32,622 nt of DNA from WLMZ01 sp039920665 (GTDB taxonomy: Bacteria; Actinomycetota; Acidimicrobiia; Acidimicrobiales; Ilumatobacteraceae), in the NCBI GenBank assembly GCA_039920665.1, contig JBDSDH010000248.1, forward strand, positions 1 to 32,622, written 5' to 3'. The translations under genes and the position numbers were made by a program. Positions 8,431 through 16,753 of this stretch are shown here, piece by piece (within the stretch, counting starts at the first letter, position 1; every line of letters starts with the position of its first letter). The notes beneath the pieces were generated by a model, which was not told where the DNA came from, did no database searches, and worked only from the letters and a program-made list of their open reading frames with translations.

Positions 8431-9213
8431 ATGGCCACGACGTCGGTCGTGGATCGAGGGCTTACGCTCACGACCCACTGCGACGCACTGGGGCGGCGGG
8501 GCAGTGCTGCATTACAACTCATGGGTGGATTCGGGCTGATGATCGATGGGCAGCAGGTCGTTGTTCCCGAGGCGAGTCAACGACTGGTCGCACTGCTCGC
8601 ACTTGCCTGCGTCCCGCTCGACCGGCGGCTTGCGGCGAGCCGATTGTGGCCGGACAAGACCGACGATCGCGCCGCCGCCAACCTGCGGTCGTCGCTGTGG
8701 CGACTGCCGTGTATGGACGGCGCTGAGATCATCACCGTGGTGAGCAACCGGCTCGCGTTGCACGACGCGATCGATGTCGATGTCCGCCGCGTCGAGCGTC
8801 AGGGTTGGTCGCTCGTCGAACACCCTGAGCAGTGCGCAGCCGACCTCGACCGCTCGTTGCTGTTCGCCGAGCTGTTGCCGGCCTGGTACGACGAATGGTT
8901 GTTGGCCGAACGCGAGCGGTTGGCGCAATTGCAACTGCATTTCGTCGAGGCCCTGGCATACGAACAACTCCGTCGCGGTGCCATCGCCGAGGCCCTCGAC
9001 AATGCGTTGCGACTGGTCGCGATCGATCCACTGCGCGAGCGCAGCCAGCGGGTCCTGCTCACCGTCTATTGCACCGAAGGCAGCCTCGGCCAGGCCCAGC
9101 GCCAACTCGATCGCTACGGGATGTTGTTGGACGAAGCGTTCGGGTGCCGCCCGTCGCTCTCGATCGGCAGGATCCTGCTCGAGATCGAGGAGCGACTGGC
9201 GGCTTCCACCTGA
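8431..9213 (+). CDS. SARP-type transcriptional regulator (winged helix + BTAD)
   Basis: A 260-residue two-domain regulator. Residues about 30-115 form an OmpR-like winged helix (LMGGFGLMIDGQ, ASRLWPDK, AAANLRSSLWRL), and residues about 125-245 form the helical bacterial transcriptional activation domain (ALAYEQLRRGAIAEAL, AIDPLRERSQRVLLTVY). SARPs activate neighbouring biosynthetic operons by binding 7-base direct repeats spaced 11 bases apart. No ATPase or TPR extension is present, so this is the small form. ATG 8431 was preferred over an in-frame GTG-rich extension to 8254 that runs through the toxin remnant. It converges on the protease gene with nine bases between, and may control the cysteine-rich/lanthipeptide-like operon. 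Confidence 0.85.
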   Translation: MATTSVVDRGLTLTTHCDALGRRGSAALQLMGGFGLMIDGQQVVVPEASQRLVALLALACVPLDRRLAASRLWPDKTDDRAAANLRSSLWRLPCMDGAEIITVVSNRLALHDAIDVDVRRVERQGWSLVEHPEQCAADLDRSLLFAELLPAWYDEWLLAERERLAQLQLHFVEALAYEQLRRGAIAEALDNALRLVAIDPLRERSQRVLLTVYCTEGSLGQAQRQLDRYGMLLDEAFGCRPSLSIGRILLEIEERLAAST

Positions 9214-9222
9214 ACGGCGCCG

Positions 9223-12200
9223 TCAGACTCGAACCGCTGCCGGTCGAGACGGCTTCGTGGATCGAGATGGCTTGACGGGCTTGGTCGGACGCACTGGCCT
9301 CCCAGCAACCAGCACTGACCGTTGGGTGTGGCGCTGGTAGGCGAAGCCGAGCATGTCGCCCTTGGCTCGTACATCGATTCGCATTGACCCGGGTACGGGT
9401 GTTGCGGTGTCGCCGGTGTAGCGCCCGTTGCCGACGGCCTTGAGGACGACATCGACCGGTTGCCGATCGAACAGTCCGCCGGGCTGGCTGCGGTACTGCA
9501 TCCCCAGTGCCGCCAGCGCGATCAGCTGCCGCTGAGACGCCGTCAGACCGGGCTCATCGAGCTGCTTCGGGATCCGGAGCTTGGCGAGTTGCTTCCCGTG
9601 GCGTTCGAGCACGTCGGCCAGCGACCGGTGCGGGACGAGGATTCGGGCCGTGACCGTCGAGTCGTCGATTCCCGATCCATTGCTGAGCAGTCGGGCGAAG
9701 ACGGTCGCCTTGGTGGCGCTGCGTTGGCGCATTTCGGCTGTCAGCACGAGCGGCGACGGAGCCGACGCCGAGGTCGTCACCATGGCCGGCTTCTTCGACC
9801 TCGATGCGACTCGCAGCTGCCAGATGCCGGCCATCGGCACGGCGATCCGGACGTGACGGTGGTTCGGTCCGTCGATCACCTCGGTGCCCGCAGTCCCGAC
9901 GTCGTGGACGACTCCGCCTGGGTCGATCACGCTGATCCGCAGTTTGGCCGAGGCGGTCCAGGATGTCGTGAACGTGATGCTGCTCAAGCCCGGCTCGACC
10001 GCGACGTCGGTCGCCAGCGGCACTTCCGCGTCGACCATCGCGGTGTCGAGGCCGAGCAATGCGCCGCCGGACGTCATTGCCTGCAGCGACGCGTAGATCT
10101 CGTGCAGGTGGTGTACGTCGTCATCGGAATCGACCGAGAAGTAGGCGCCGTTCGGTCGCGATCCGCTGATCGCCATCAGCGCCGGCGTGCTTGCTGCTGG
10201 CCCGAGCGCAACGGCGAAGATCGGCACGGTCGACGGGATGGTCGGCAGGATCGAGGCCGGGTCAGGCATCGTGTTGTTGAAGCCGTCCGACAGCAGCACG
10301 ATGCCAGTCGGCCGACCCGCAGCCTCGCCGGACAATTGGGTCCAGGCAGCGAGCAAACCGGCGCCGATCGGTGTGTTGCCAGCGGCGGTCAGGCCACCGA
10401 TGGCCGTATGGGCGTCGGTCCAGTCCGGGGTGAACGAGCTGAGCGAGCGAACCGGATATGGGGTTCGGCCGTCAGCAGGCAGGCCGCGCGCCGAGAACTC
10501 GCTGACCGAGACGCGGTCGCCGCCGCGCAGGAAGTCGACGAGTTGGCGGGCTCGTTCCTTGGCCGGTTCGATGAACCCGTAGTAGGACATCGAGCCGGTG
10601 GTGTCGATCGCCATTGCGACGGTGACCGGATTGGTCGCCAGTCCCATGATGTTCGACGCGGCGAGCGCGAAATCCTGCACCAACCCGGCGGGTGCGCCCG
10701 CACCTGCGGACCGGGTCACCACGTTGGCGCTGCGAATCCGGATCTCGTAGCTGCCTCCAACCGGTGCGGCGACGATGATCCGTTGGACGTTGTTGGTCGG
10801 GTTCGGAAACGGCGTGATGTCGGCCTCGACCGTCGGCATGCCGCCGGGCGGCACGAGTTGCAGCGACAGTTGGTTCTGGAGTCCGCCGACACCAACCGGG
10901 CTGGGCGGGTCGGTCCACACCAGCGTGATCTTCATCGGCTGGCCGAGATCGACCGCCTGCACAGAGAACGTGCGGGTTTGCATCGACGACAGTGCGAGCG
11001 TGGGATCGTCACAGAACAGGGTCTGGCCGAGTGTGCCCGGCGTCAGCGAGCCGACCATGTCGACCAATCCGAAGCCGTCGACACTGTTGGGATCGGCCGG
11101 CACCTCGCCGGGATACTGACCGGCGATCGGAACTGCGCCGTTGACGAGCATGGCTTTCACGAGCGCGCCCGACGGCGTCACGCCGTCTTGATGGTGGCCG
11201 CGTTGGGTGACGAGGTGTTGACGGATCAGTGCGGCAGCCCCGGCGACCAGCGGGGTCGACATGCTCGTGCCGCCGCTCCAGCAGTAGTCACCGTTGAGTA
11301 CGCCGGCGACCTCGCCCCACAGGATTGGCCGGGTGGCCGCCGCACCGATGATCGCGGTCGAATAGGCGCTCGACCGAACGGACAAGATGTTCGTGCCGGG
11401 AGCGACCAGATCCGGCTTGCGGCGACCGTCGTCAGTCGGTCCACGTGACGAGAACAAGGCCATGCCCTGGCCGTCGTTGGAGACGTGGCCGGCAGCGGCG
11501 AAGCCGGCAAAGCGGGTTCCGAATGCCGCGGTCCAATTGCCGTTCACCCCTGGGGTCGGCATCGAGCCGGACGGCCTGTTGTTCTCGGATGCTCCGACGG
11601 TGAGGCAGTTCTTGGCGGTGCCGGGCGTACCGATCGAGTCGCCGTCGATCTGGGCATCGGCATTGTTGTCGCGGCCGTTGTTGCCGGCCGAGAACAACAC
11701 GAGCGCATCGCGATGGGTGCTCGAGTAGTCGTCGACCTCGCGGGCGTTCGAGTCGTAGCTCCCTTCGATGGTGAGGTTCGTCGCAGAGTTGCTCGATCCC
11801 CATGAGTTGGTGTGGATTCGTGCCCCGGCGACGTACGCCGGGCCGAACAGGTTGTTGAGATCCGCAGGGATGCCGTACAGGCCCCACGGCGCCAGCCCTG
11901 CCGGCGCGGTGGGGCCCCACGTGACCCGCTGGCCGATCGCGGTGAAGTGGAGCGTGACCCCGGGAGCAATGCCGGTCGGCACCGTGGTCGACCCGGCTGC
12001 GATCGCGGCGGCACCGTTGCCGGCGACGGAACCGGCGACGTGTGTGCCGTGGCCGAGTTCGTCGGCGGCACCGTCGTCGAACGGTGCCGGGTCCGTCGTG
12101 AGGCTGGCGAACTGGTTGGGGGAGCTGACGATGGTGACCCGGCCGGCGAGGTCGGGATGCATGGTCGCAGCAGCGCCGGTGTCGATGCCGCTGTCGGCGA

Positions 12201-13062
12201 TACCGACCACTTGCCCGGCGCCAGTGAGGGTGAAGGTGGCGAAGGTGTGATCGACGGGTACGTGCATCAGACCGGCTGCCCGATCGTTGGTCGGCTCCGG
12301 GAAGCTGTGCGGCAGGATCGCCTCGATGCCCTGCCGGTCAGCGATCGAAACGATCGACGCCAGCGAGGTGGATGCGATCACGGTGCGATCCGATGTCGAC
12401 AACACCGTGCCACCCGAGGCGCGGATCTCGGCTGCGACATCCTGGGTGCTCTCGCCAGAGAAGACAGTGACCTGGACCTGAACCTTTGCATCACCCGCGA
12501 CTGCGCCGGCCGCCGCGGCAACGTTCGAACCAACGAGGTCGAGCGAGGTCAGCGAATCGACACCGAGCTCGCGACCAGCGACATCGGCGCGCAACGCCGG
12601 CGACACCTTCATGGCTGGTCGGTACGGCGTGATTGCGTCGACGAACGGCTCGCCGGCGACAGCATCCGCGGCGGCCGGAGTCATCCCGACCAACAGCCGG
12701 TAGCCGGACAGGGTTCCCTGCAGTCGTCCGCCACGGTTGACGATTGACGTCAGCCAGTCCTGCTTGACCGGGCCGACGAGCTGGACCAGGAAGTACGCGA
12801 CACGGCTGGGATCGCTGACGATCGGCGCAGCGAGGTCGGCCGCTTGGGCGTCTGCGAAGGTGAACCTCGCGCTGGCTGTCTGGACTGTCGATGTCGGCAT
12901 GGCAACGGTCTCGAGGCCGGCATCGGTGAGTTGTTTGCGTTGAGCGGCCGTGGCGTCGACGAGTACCGCATCGGGGTAGTCGGCGAGCACGCTCGCGCCG
13001 CTGGCGCGTACGCGGGCAATGTCGTCGGGGCTGGTGGTGGTGACGATCAATCGAGTGGCCAT
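9223..13062 (-). CDS. giant subtilase (S8) fused to a von Willebrand A domain
   Basis: This 1279-residue protein has an N-terminal region (1-275) holding two propeptide/ferredoxin-like repeats (SGASVLADY..., SGGTVLSTS...). The subtilisin domain has its catalytic triad intact: D290 in GIADSGIDTG, H338 in GHGTHVAGS and S600 in GGTSMSTP. A P-domain-like beta region follows (about 690-800). A vWA domain (about 815-1000) has MIDAS-like D820-T-T-G-S824-M-S. A beta-rich region and a Lys/Pro/Ser-rich tail end the protein. I see no signal peptide, so it may act inside the cell or leave by another route. AGGAG precedes the start at good distance. It is the last gene of the operon, 54 bases after the kinase-LanC gene, where a processing protease for a modified product would fit. 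Confidence 0.88.
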   Translation of the reverse strand: MATRLIVTTTSPDDIARVRASGASVLADYPDAVLVDATAAQRKQLTDAGLETVAMPTSTVQTASARFTFADAQAADLAAPIVSDPSRVAYFLVQLVGPVKQDWLTSIVNRGGRLQGTLSGYRLLVGMTPAAADAVAGEPFVDAITPYRPAMKVSPALRADVAGRELGVDSLTSLDLVGSNVAAAAGAVAGDAKVQVQVTVFSGESTQDVAAEIRASGGTVLSTSDRTVIASTSLASIVSIADRQGIEAILPHSFPEPTNDRAAGLMHVPVDHTFATFTLTGAGQVVGIADSGIDTGAAATMHPDLAGRVTIVSSPNQFASLTTDPAPFDDGAADELGHGTHVAGSVAGNGAAAIAAGSTTVPTGIAPGVTLHFTAIGQRVTWGPTAPAGLAPWGLYGIPADLNNLFGPAYVAGARIHTNSWGSSNSATNLTIEGSYDSNAREVDDYSSTHRDALVLFSAGNNGRDNNADAQIDGDSIGTPGTAKNCLTVGASENNRPSGSMPTPGVNGNWTAAFGTRFAGFAAAGHVSNDGQGMALFSSRGPTDDGRRKPDLVAPGTNILSVRSSAYSTAIIGAAATRPILWGEVAGVLNGDYCWSGGTSMSTPLVAGAAALIRQHLVTQRGHHQDGVTPSGALVKAMLVNGAVPIAGQYPGEVPADPNSVDGFGLVDMVGSLTPGTLGQTLFCDDPTLALSSMQTRTFSVQAVDLGQPMKITLVWTDPPSPVGVGGLQNQLSLQLVPPGGMPTVEADITPFPNPTNNVQRIIVAAPVGGSYEIRIRSANVVTRSAGAGAPAGLVQDFALAASNIMGLATNPVTVAMAIDTTGSMSYYGFIEPAKERARQLVDFLRGGDRVSVSEFSARGLPADGRTPYPVRSLSSFTPDWTDAHTAIGGLTAAGNTPIGAGLLAAWTQLSGEAAGRPTGIVLLSDGFNNTMPDPASILPTIPSTVPIFAVALGPAASTPALMAISGSRPNGAYFSVDSDDDVHHLHEIYASLQAMTSGGALLGLDTAMVDAEVPLATDVAVEPGLSSITFTTSWTASAKLRISVIDPGGVVHDVGTAGTEVIDGPNHRHVRIAVPMAGIWQLRVASRSKKPAMVTTSASAPSPLVLTAEMRQRSATKATVFARLLSNGSGIDDSTVTARILVPHRSLADVLERHGKQLAKLRIPKQLDEPGLTASQRQLIALAALGMQYRSQPGGLFDRQPVDVVLKAVGNGRYTGDTATPVPGSMRIDVRAKGDMLGFAYQRHTQRSVLVAGRPVRPTKPVKPSRSTKPSRPAAVRV

Positions 13063-13116
13063 GGTCGGTGTGTCTCCTGGTTTGTTCGGTCGGTGGGATA
13101 TGCGGTTGGTGACGGG

Positions 13117-15534
13117 TCAGTCGGTGATGCCGAAGATCGGCATCGACGCGTGGGACGGTCGTTCGAGATCGGCAGCCAGAGCCGCCACCCCCATTTCGCC
13201 CTTGTAGAGGCTCCCGGTGATGAGCGATCCCGGTCGCGGGTTGGCCGCATCGGCGATCGCGCGCAGCCCCACGGTGCGGGCTGCGGACAGCCATTGATCG
13301 TCGCCGGTGTGGCGGTACAGGTCGAGCAGCGCGTAGGCCTGGCCCGATGTTCCGCAGCAGAGGTGGGCGATGCCGGCCCGGCTGTGATGCACATCGTGAC
13401 CGGCCCGCTCGGCAAGGGTGAGCGAACGCTCGTCGCCGAAGTGTCGGTGGGCAGCAGTCCACAGGTGGACGTGGCCGGCGGTGCCGTTGCACCACCCCGG
13501 CATCGTGCTGGTCGAGCCCGATTGATCAGGAGTGCCGTTGGTCCATCGCCAACGGATGCCCGGCCCTGCCGGCTCGGCCATCGCGGCGAGTTGGTCGAGT
13601 CGGTCGGTGAACCGGCCGGGCAGTTCGGTGCCCGTTGTTTCGCACCATCTCAGCGTCGCGAGCAGGATGCCGGCCCAACCGTGGGCCACGCCGAGGTGGG
13701 GGAGAGCAGTGGTGGTGGCGATGTCGCCCATCACGTCGACTTCGTCCCAGATGCCGGCGAGTGTTCTGGTGCCGAGCTCGCGGAGTCCGCTGGTCGACGC
13801 GTACTTCGCGCCGTTGGTGGTAGCGAACAGTTGGGTCGTCGCGAGCAGCGTGCCGCTCCGTCCGAGCGTGAGGTCGAGGCTCGTGCAGGGACGGCAGGAC
13901 TCGGCGACAAATCCGTCGACCGCGTGCTGACGGGCGATCACGTCCTCGGCCGCATGAGCCACGAGCGCTTCGACGAGGTACACGCCACTCAGCCGGTGGT
14001 ACGGCGAGATGTCGCCGATCAGCGCCTCGTCGATGCCGAGCGCATCGCTGGTGAAGGCACCGGGGCCACGGGCGTCGCGACCGGCGCGCACCGCCCACTC
14101 ATCGGCGAGCGAGAGCAGTCCGGCATCGTCGCGCTGCTTCGCGATCTGGAGGAGGGCGACGGCGATGCCGGCCGATCCGTAGGTGATCGAGGCCCGTGGC
14201 TCGTCGAGCCCGTTGGTGTGCAACGGCGTACCGGGCATCACGCCGGCGATCACGCGGTCGGTGAACGCGACGTGGGTCGATGAATCCCCGACGAGTCTGG
14301 CTGTGTGTCTCGGCTCGGAAGCGATCGGCACCGGGGAGACGCCTCCGAGCAGGTCAGCGAAGATCGTCATCGAACGCGGACGGGCGCCCGGATCCTTGGT
14401 GAGCGCACGCTGCAGCACTGTCTCGAGCGACGGCCAGGCGGCGATGCCCCGACTCGTGAACGGGAGAGGTGGCTCCTCGGCGATCCGGCGCATCGATTCG
14501 GCGGCATCGAGGCCGAAGTCGAGATAGGTCGTCCCGCACACGACGTGGTACACCAACGCCGCGACGGCATGGATCTCGCCGGCTGTGGTGGCCTGGGGTG
14601 GCCGGCGATGATCGATCGCAGCCTGGGCGTACTCCGGCTCGAAGTACGCAGACACCCCGCCGCGGTGGCTGTGCTCGGTCGGATCATCCACAACCCGAGC
14701 GAGGCCGAAGTCGATGATCCGCACCGAGCCGGATGCATCGACGAGCACGTTGCCCGGATGCACATCGCCATGGACGATGCCCCGGTCGTGGATGGCCGCA
14801 TACGCACCGGCGATCGCCGCACCGAGTTCGAGCAGGGCTGCAGAAGCGGAGGCGGAAGCAGAAGCGGGCGCGTGACCGTCGGCCGCGTGGCGGATCGCCG
14901 ATGCGGCACGCGTCGCCGCGACGCCGTCGCACCACTCGATCAGCAGCCACGGGCGACCGTTGGTCTCACCGACCTCGAGCAGGGTCGGCACCGGTGCGCC
15001 GGTCAGACGCCCGAGCGCTGCCGCTTCTCGCTCGAACAGCTCGGCCGTGCGTTCGTCCGCCGACCGACGGGCCAGCTTCAGCGCGGCGAGGCCACCGCTT
15101 GCTCGGGCCACTTGGTAGACCTCGGTGTCGTCGAGGACCTGGACACAGCGCACGACGGTGGTATCCGCGAACTGATCTCCCATCTGCAGTGTCGCGTCGA
15201 TCACCTCGTCGGACGCGGATCCCGGTGTGACGAGGAAGCCGTCGGCGACGCATCGGCGCAACACCGGGTAGGCGCCGTCGAGTGTCGTCTCGGGATCGAC
15301 CACATTGCGACGGCTGTAGCGCAGGACGGCAGCGACGACGGTGGAGGGCTGACGGAACTCGTCGAGCAACTCGGCGAACGCAGCATCGACGAGGCTCGAT
15401 GTCGAACGGCCCCGAGGTCGCGTGATCGCGAACTCGCCGTCCGGGTCGAGGTGTTCGCGAGCCTCGGTCGACAGTTGGGTGACGGGGATGATCAAGACGT
15501 CCGGGGGAAGGACGAGTTCGGCTGCGAGGCTCAT
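13117..15534 (-). CDS. lanthipeptide synthetase-like fusion: RRE-like + kinase + LanC cyclase
   Basis: An 805-residue, three-part protein. Residues about 30-103 resemble a PqqD/RRE-type winged helix (FAITRPRGRS, YPVLRRCVADGFLV). Residues about 130-400 are a Ser/Thr kinase: K153, the catalytic loop H255-G-D257-V-H-P-G-N262 and D275-F-G. Residues about 445-790 are a LanC-type toroid with repeated G-x-x-G-[IV] turns (YGSAGIAVAL, AHGWAGILLA, YKGEMGVAAL). Likely zinc ligands are C682 (GWCNGTAG) and C726-C727 (LCCGTSG), the three-cysteine pattern known from ProcM-like cyclases rather than Cys-Cys-His. An (Ala-Ser)4 run sits at 224-231. The ATG at 15534 overlaps the stop of the HopA1-like gene (ATGA), implying translational coupling. 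Family knowledge: kinase plus lyase dehydrate Ser/Thr and LanC adds Cys. A signalling kinase with a LanC tail is the alternative. Confidence 0.8.
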   Translation of the reverse strand: MSLAAELVLPPDVLIIPVTQLSTEAREHLDPDGEFAITRPRGRSTSSLVDAAFAELLDEFRQPSTVVAAVLRYSRRNVVDPETTLDGAYPVLRRCVADGFLVTPGSASDEVIDATLQMGDQFADTTVVRCVQVLDDTEVYQVARASGGLAALKLARRSADERTAELFEREAAALGRLTGAPVPTLLEVGETNGRPWLLIEWCDGVAATRAASAIRHAADGHAPASASASASAALLELGAAIAGAYAAIHDRGIVHGDVHPGNVLVDASGSVRIIDFGLARVVDDPTEHSHRGGVSAYFEPEYAQAAIDHRRPPQATTAGEIHAVAALVYHVVCGTTYLDFGLDAAESMRRIAEEPPLPFTSRGIAAWPSLETVLQRALTKDPGARPRSMTIFADLLGGVSPVPIASEPRHTARLVGDSSTHVAFTDRVIAGVMPGTPLHTNGLDEPRASITYGSAGIAVALLQIAKQRDDAGLLSLADEWAVRAGRDARGPGAFTSDALGIDEALIGDISPYHRLSGVYLVEALVAHAAEDVIARQHAVDGFVAESCRPCTSLDLTLGRSGTLLATTQLFATTNGAKYASTSGLRELGTRTLAGIWDEVDVMGDIATTTALPHLGVAHGWAGILLATLRWCETTGTELPGRFTDRLDQLAAMAEPAGPGIRWRWTNGTPDQSGSTSTMPGWCNGTAGHVHLWTAAHRHFGDERSLTLAERAGHDVHHSRAGIAHLCCGTSGQAYALLDLYRHTGDDQWLSAARTVGLRAIADAANPRPGSLITGSLYKGEMGVAALAADLERPSHASMPIFGITD

Positions 15535-16751
15535 GCTGCTTGCTCCTTGATTGACGTGACGGGGGTCGGCGAGATCAGGTGGGTGGGTGCGAACGAGGCG
15601 ATGTCGACGCCGTCGAGTTCGAGTCGCCGAGCAGCGAAGGAAACAGCGGTTGCCGGTGCGACCCCGGCACGCTGGGCGGCGAACATCGATTCGGCGAGTC
15701 GGCGGCAGACGGACAGTCGCCAACTCTCGCGGCCGCCTCCGATCGGTGACTCGTCCTCGGTGGGATCGCCTCCCCACGACAACAATCCGTCGCTCGTCAT
15801 CGCCGCCGAGAACGGCACGCCCTGTGCGTCGATCCCGACGAGCGCTGTTGCCAATCGGTCGGCGAGAGCGGTCACCTCGGACGCATCGGCGAGGTAGAAC
15901 ACGATTTTGTCGGGACGCAGCAGACCCGCCGCATCCGCCCCGACCTTGAACCGTGAGGTGACGGTCTCGTTCGTCGCTGCCACCGCCAACGGCAACACGA
16001 GGTGCAGTTGGCCGGGTCGGGGGCTGAGGTAGAGCTTGTAACCGAACTCGCGTGACGGCAGTTCGCGTCGATCGTCGTGGCGGACGAATGACAGCCAGCC
16101 ACCCGCGTTCTCGACCGACGCGGCCTGGACCCACAGGTTCGAAGGGTTGGATCGCTCGTGCTGGTGGCCGCTGGCGATGGTGTCGCCGAGCCACCGCCGA
16201 ACAACGGATTCGCCGGGGATCGCGCGCTGCCAACGGGCGCTGAGCGGGACTCGATTGAACCAGTACAACCGAGTGCAGATCTGTTCGCGCGACGGCAGCC
16301 GGAGTCGGGCGACGGTGTCGAGCGCGCGGTACGACATGGTCGACAGCGCGCCCGACGGTCGATCGGGTTGATTCGTGGACTCGAGCTGCTCGAAGGCCGC
16401 CGCTCCGGTGACCGGGCCGGCTCCGGACTCGATCGTGATGATCTCGTCGTAGAGCAACCGGAACATCCCGTCGCCCGCTACCTGATCGCAACGTCCGCTC
16501 GCGAGCGAACGGAACATCGCGACCCCCGCGCAGTCGACCACCTTGTCCGGCAGACCGGAGCCGGTGGCCGCGACGAGCACCCCGTCGATTCCGCCTTCCC
16601 TGTCGGTCAGATCCGCACCGAGCTCGACGAGCGCGTCACGCTCGCCGGTGCTCATCTCTGCGATTCGGATCAACGAATACGCAGGATTCGCTGCGATCCG
16701 ATTCGGATCGAGTGACGATTCGAGCGACGATTCGAGCAGCTTCGAGCCCAC
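15531..16751 (-). CDS. HopA1-like protein, candidate phospho-Ser/Thr lyase
   Basis: This 406-residue soluble protein is not one I can name firmly. Its middle and C-terminal part follow the HopA1-like plan: a YW-rich helix (LYWFNRVPLSARW, about 165-177), a strand KLYLSP starting at K239, RFKVG around K269, the strand RPDKIVFYL (279-287), and a conserved VPFSAAMTSDGLLSWGGDP followed by ESWRLSVCRR. HopA1-like lyases serve class V lanthipeptide synthesis, and the N-terminal lyase of class III/IV enzymes has a similar plan. Residues 1-150 look unrelated to known domains. GTG 16751 lies two bases after the cysteine-rich gene, and its end overlaps the kinase-LanC start. I infer it removes phosphate after the kinase acts; catalytic residues were not confirmed. 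Confidence 0.6.
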   Translation of the reverse strand: MGSKLLESSLESSLDPNRIAANPAYSLIRIAEMSTGERDALVELGADLTDREGGIDGVLVAATGSGLPDKVVDCAGVAMFRSLASGRCDQVAGDGMFRLLYDEIITIESGAGPVTGAAAFEQLESTNQPDRPSGALSTMSYRALDTVARLRLPSREQICTRLYWFNRVPLSARWQRAIPGESVVRRWLGDTIASGHQHERSNPSNLWVQAASVENAGGWLSFVRHDDRRELPSREFGYKLYLSPRPGQLHLVLPLAVAATNETVTSRFKVGADAAGLLRPDKIVFYLADASEVTALADRLATALVGIDAQGVPFSAAMTSDGLLSWGGDPTEDESPIGGGRESWRLSVCRRLAESMFAAQRAGVAPATAVSFAARRLELDGVDIASFAPTHLISPTPVTSIKEQAA

Positions 16752-16753
16752 GT

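Noticed and set aside
9460..11448. 662-residue open frame on the plus strand
   Set aside because: It is antisense to the subtilase/vWA gene, is Arg/Gly/His-rich without motifs, and arises from codon bias in high-GC DNA; the opposite strand carries a full catalytic triad.
12844..14283. 479-residue open frame on the plus strand
   Set aside because: Shadow of the subtilase and LanC-type genes; crosses both gene ends without regard to them.
13117..15534. Ordinary Ser/Thr signalling kinase (PknB-type)
   Set aside because: Kinase motifs are present, but a full LanC toroid with Cys ligands follows in the same chain and a HopA1-like gene is coupled; a pure signalling role is less likely, though not excluded.
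14305..15897. 530-residue open frame on the plus strand
   Set aside because: It is antisense to the kinase-LanC and HopA1-like genes, which have clear motifs; shadow frame.
16692..16742. Near-duplicate of the ESSL-coding segment at the start of the HopA1-like gene
   Set aside because: Only a short two-copy slippage-like repeat (LLESSLESSL) in a disordered leader; no sign of function.
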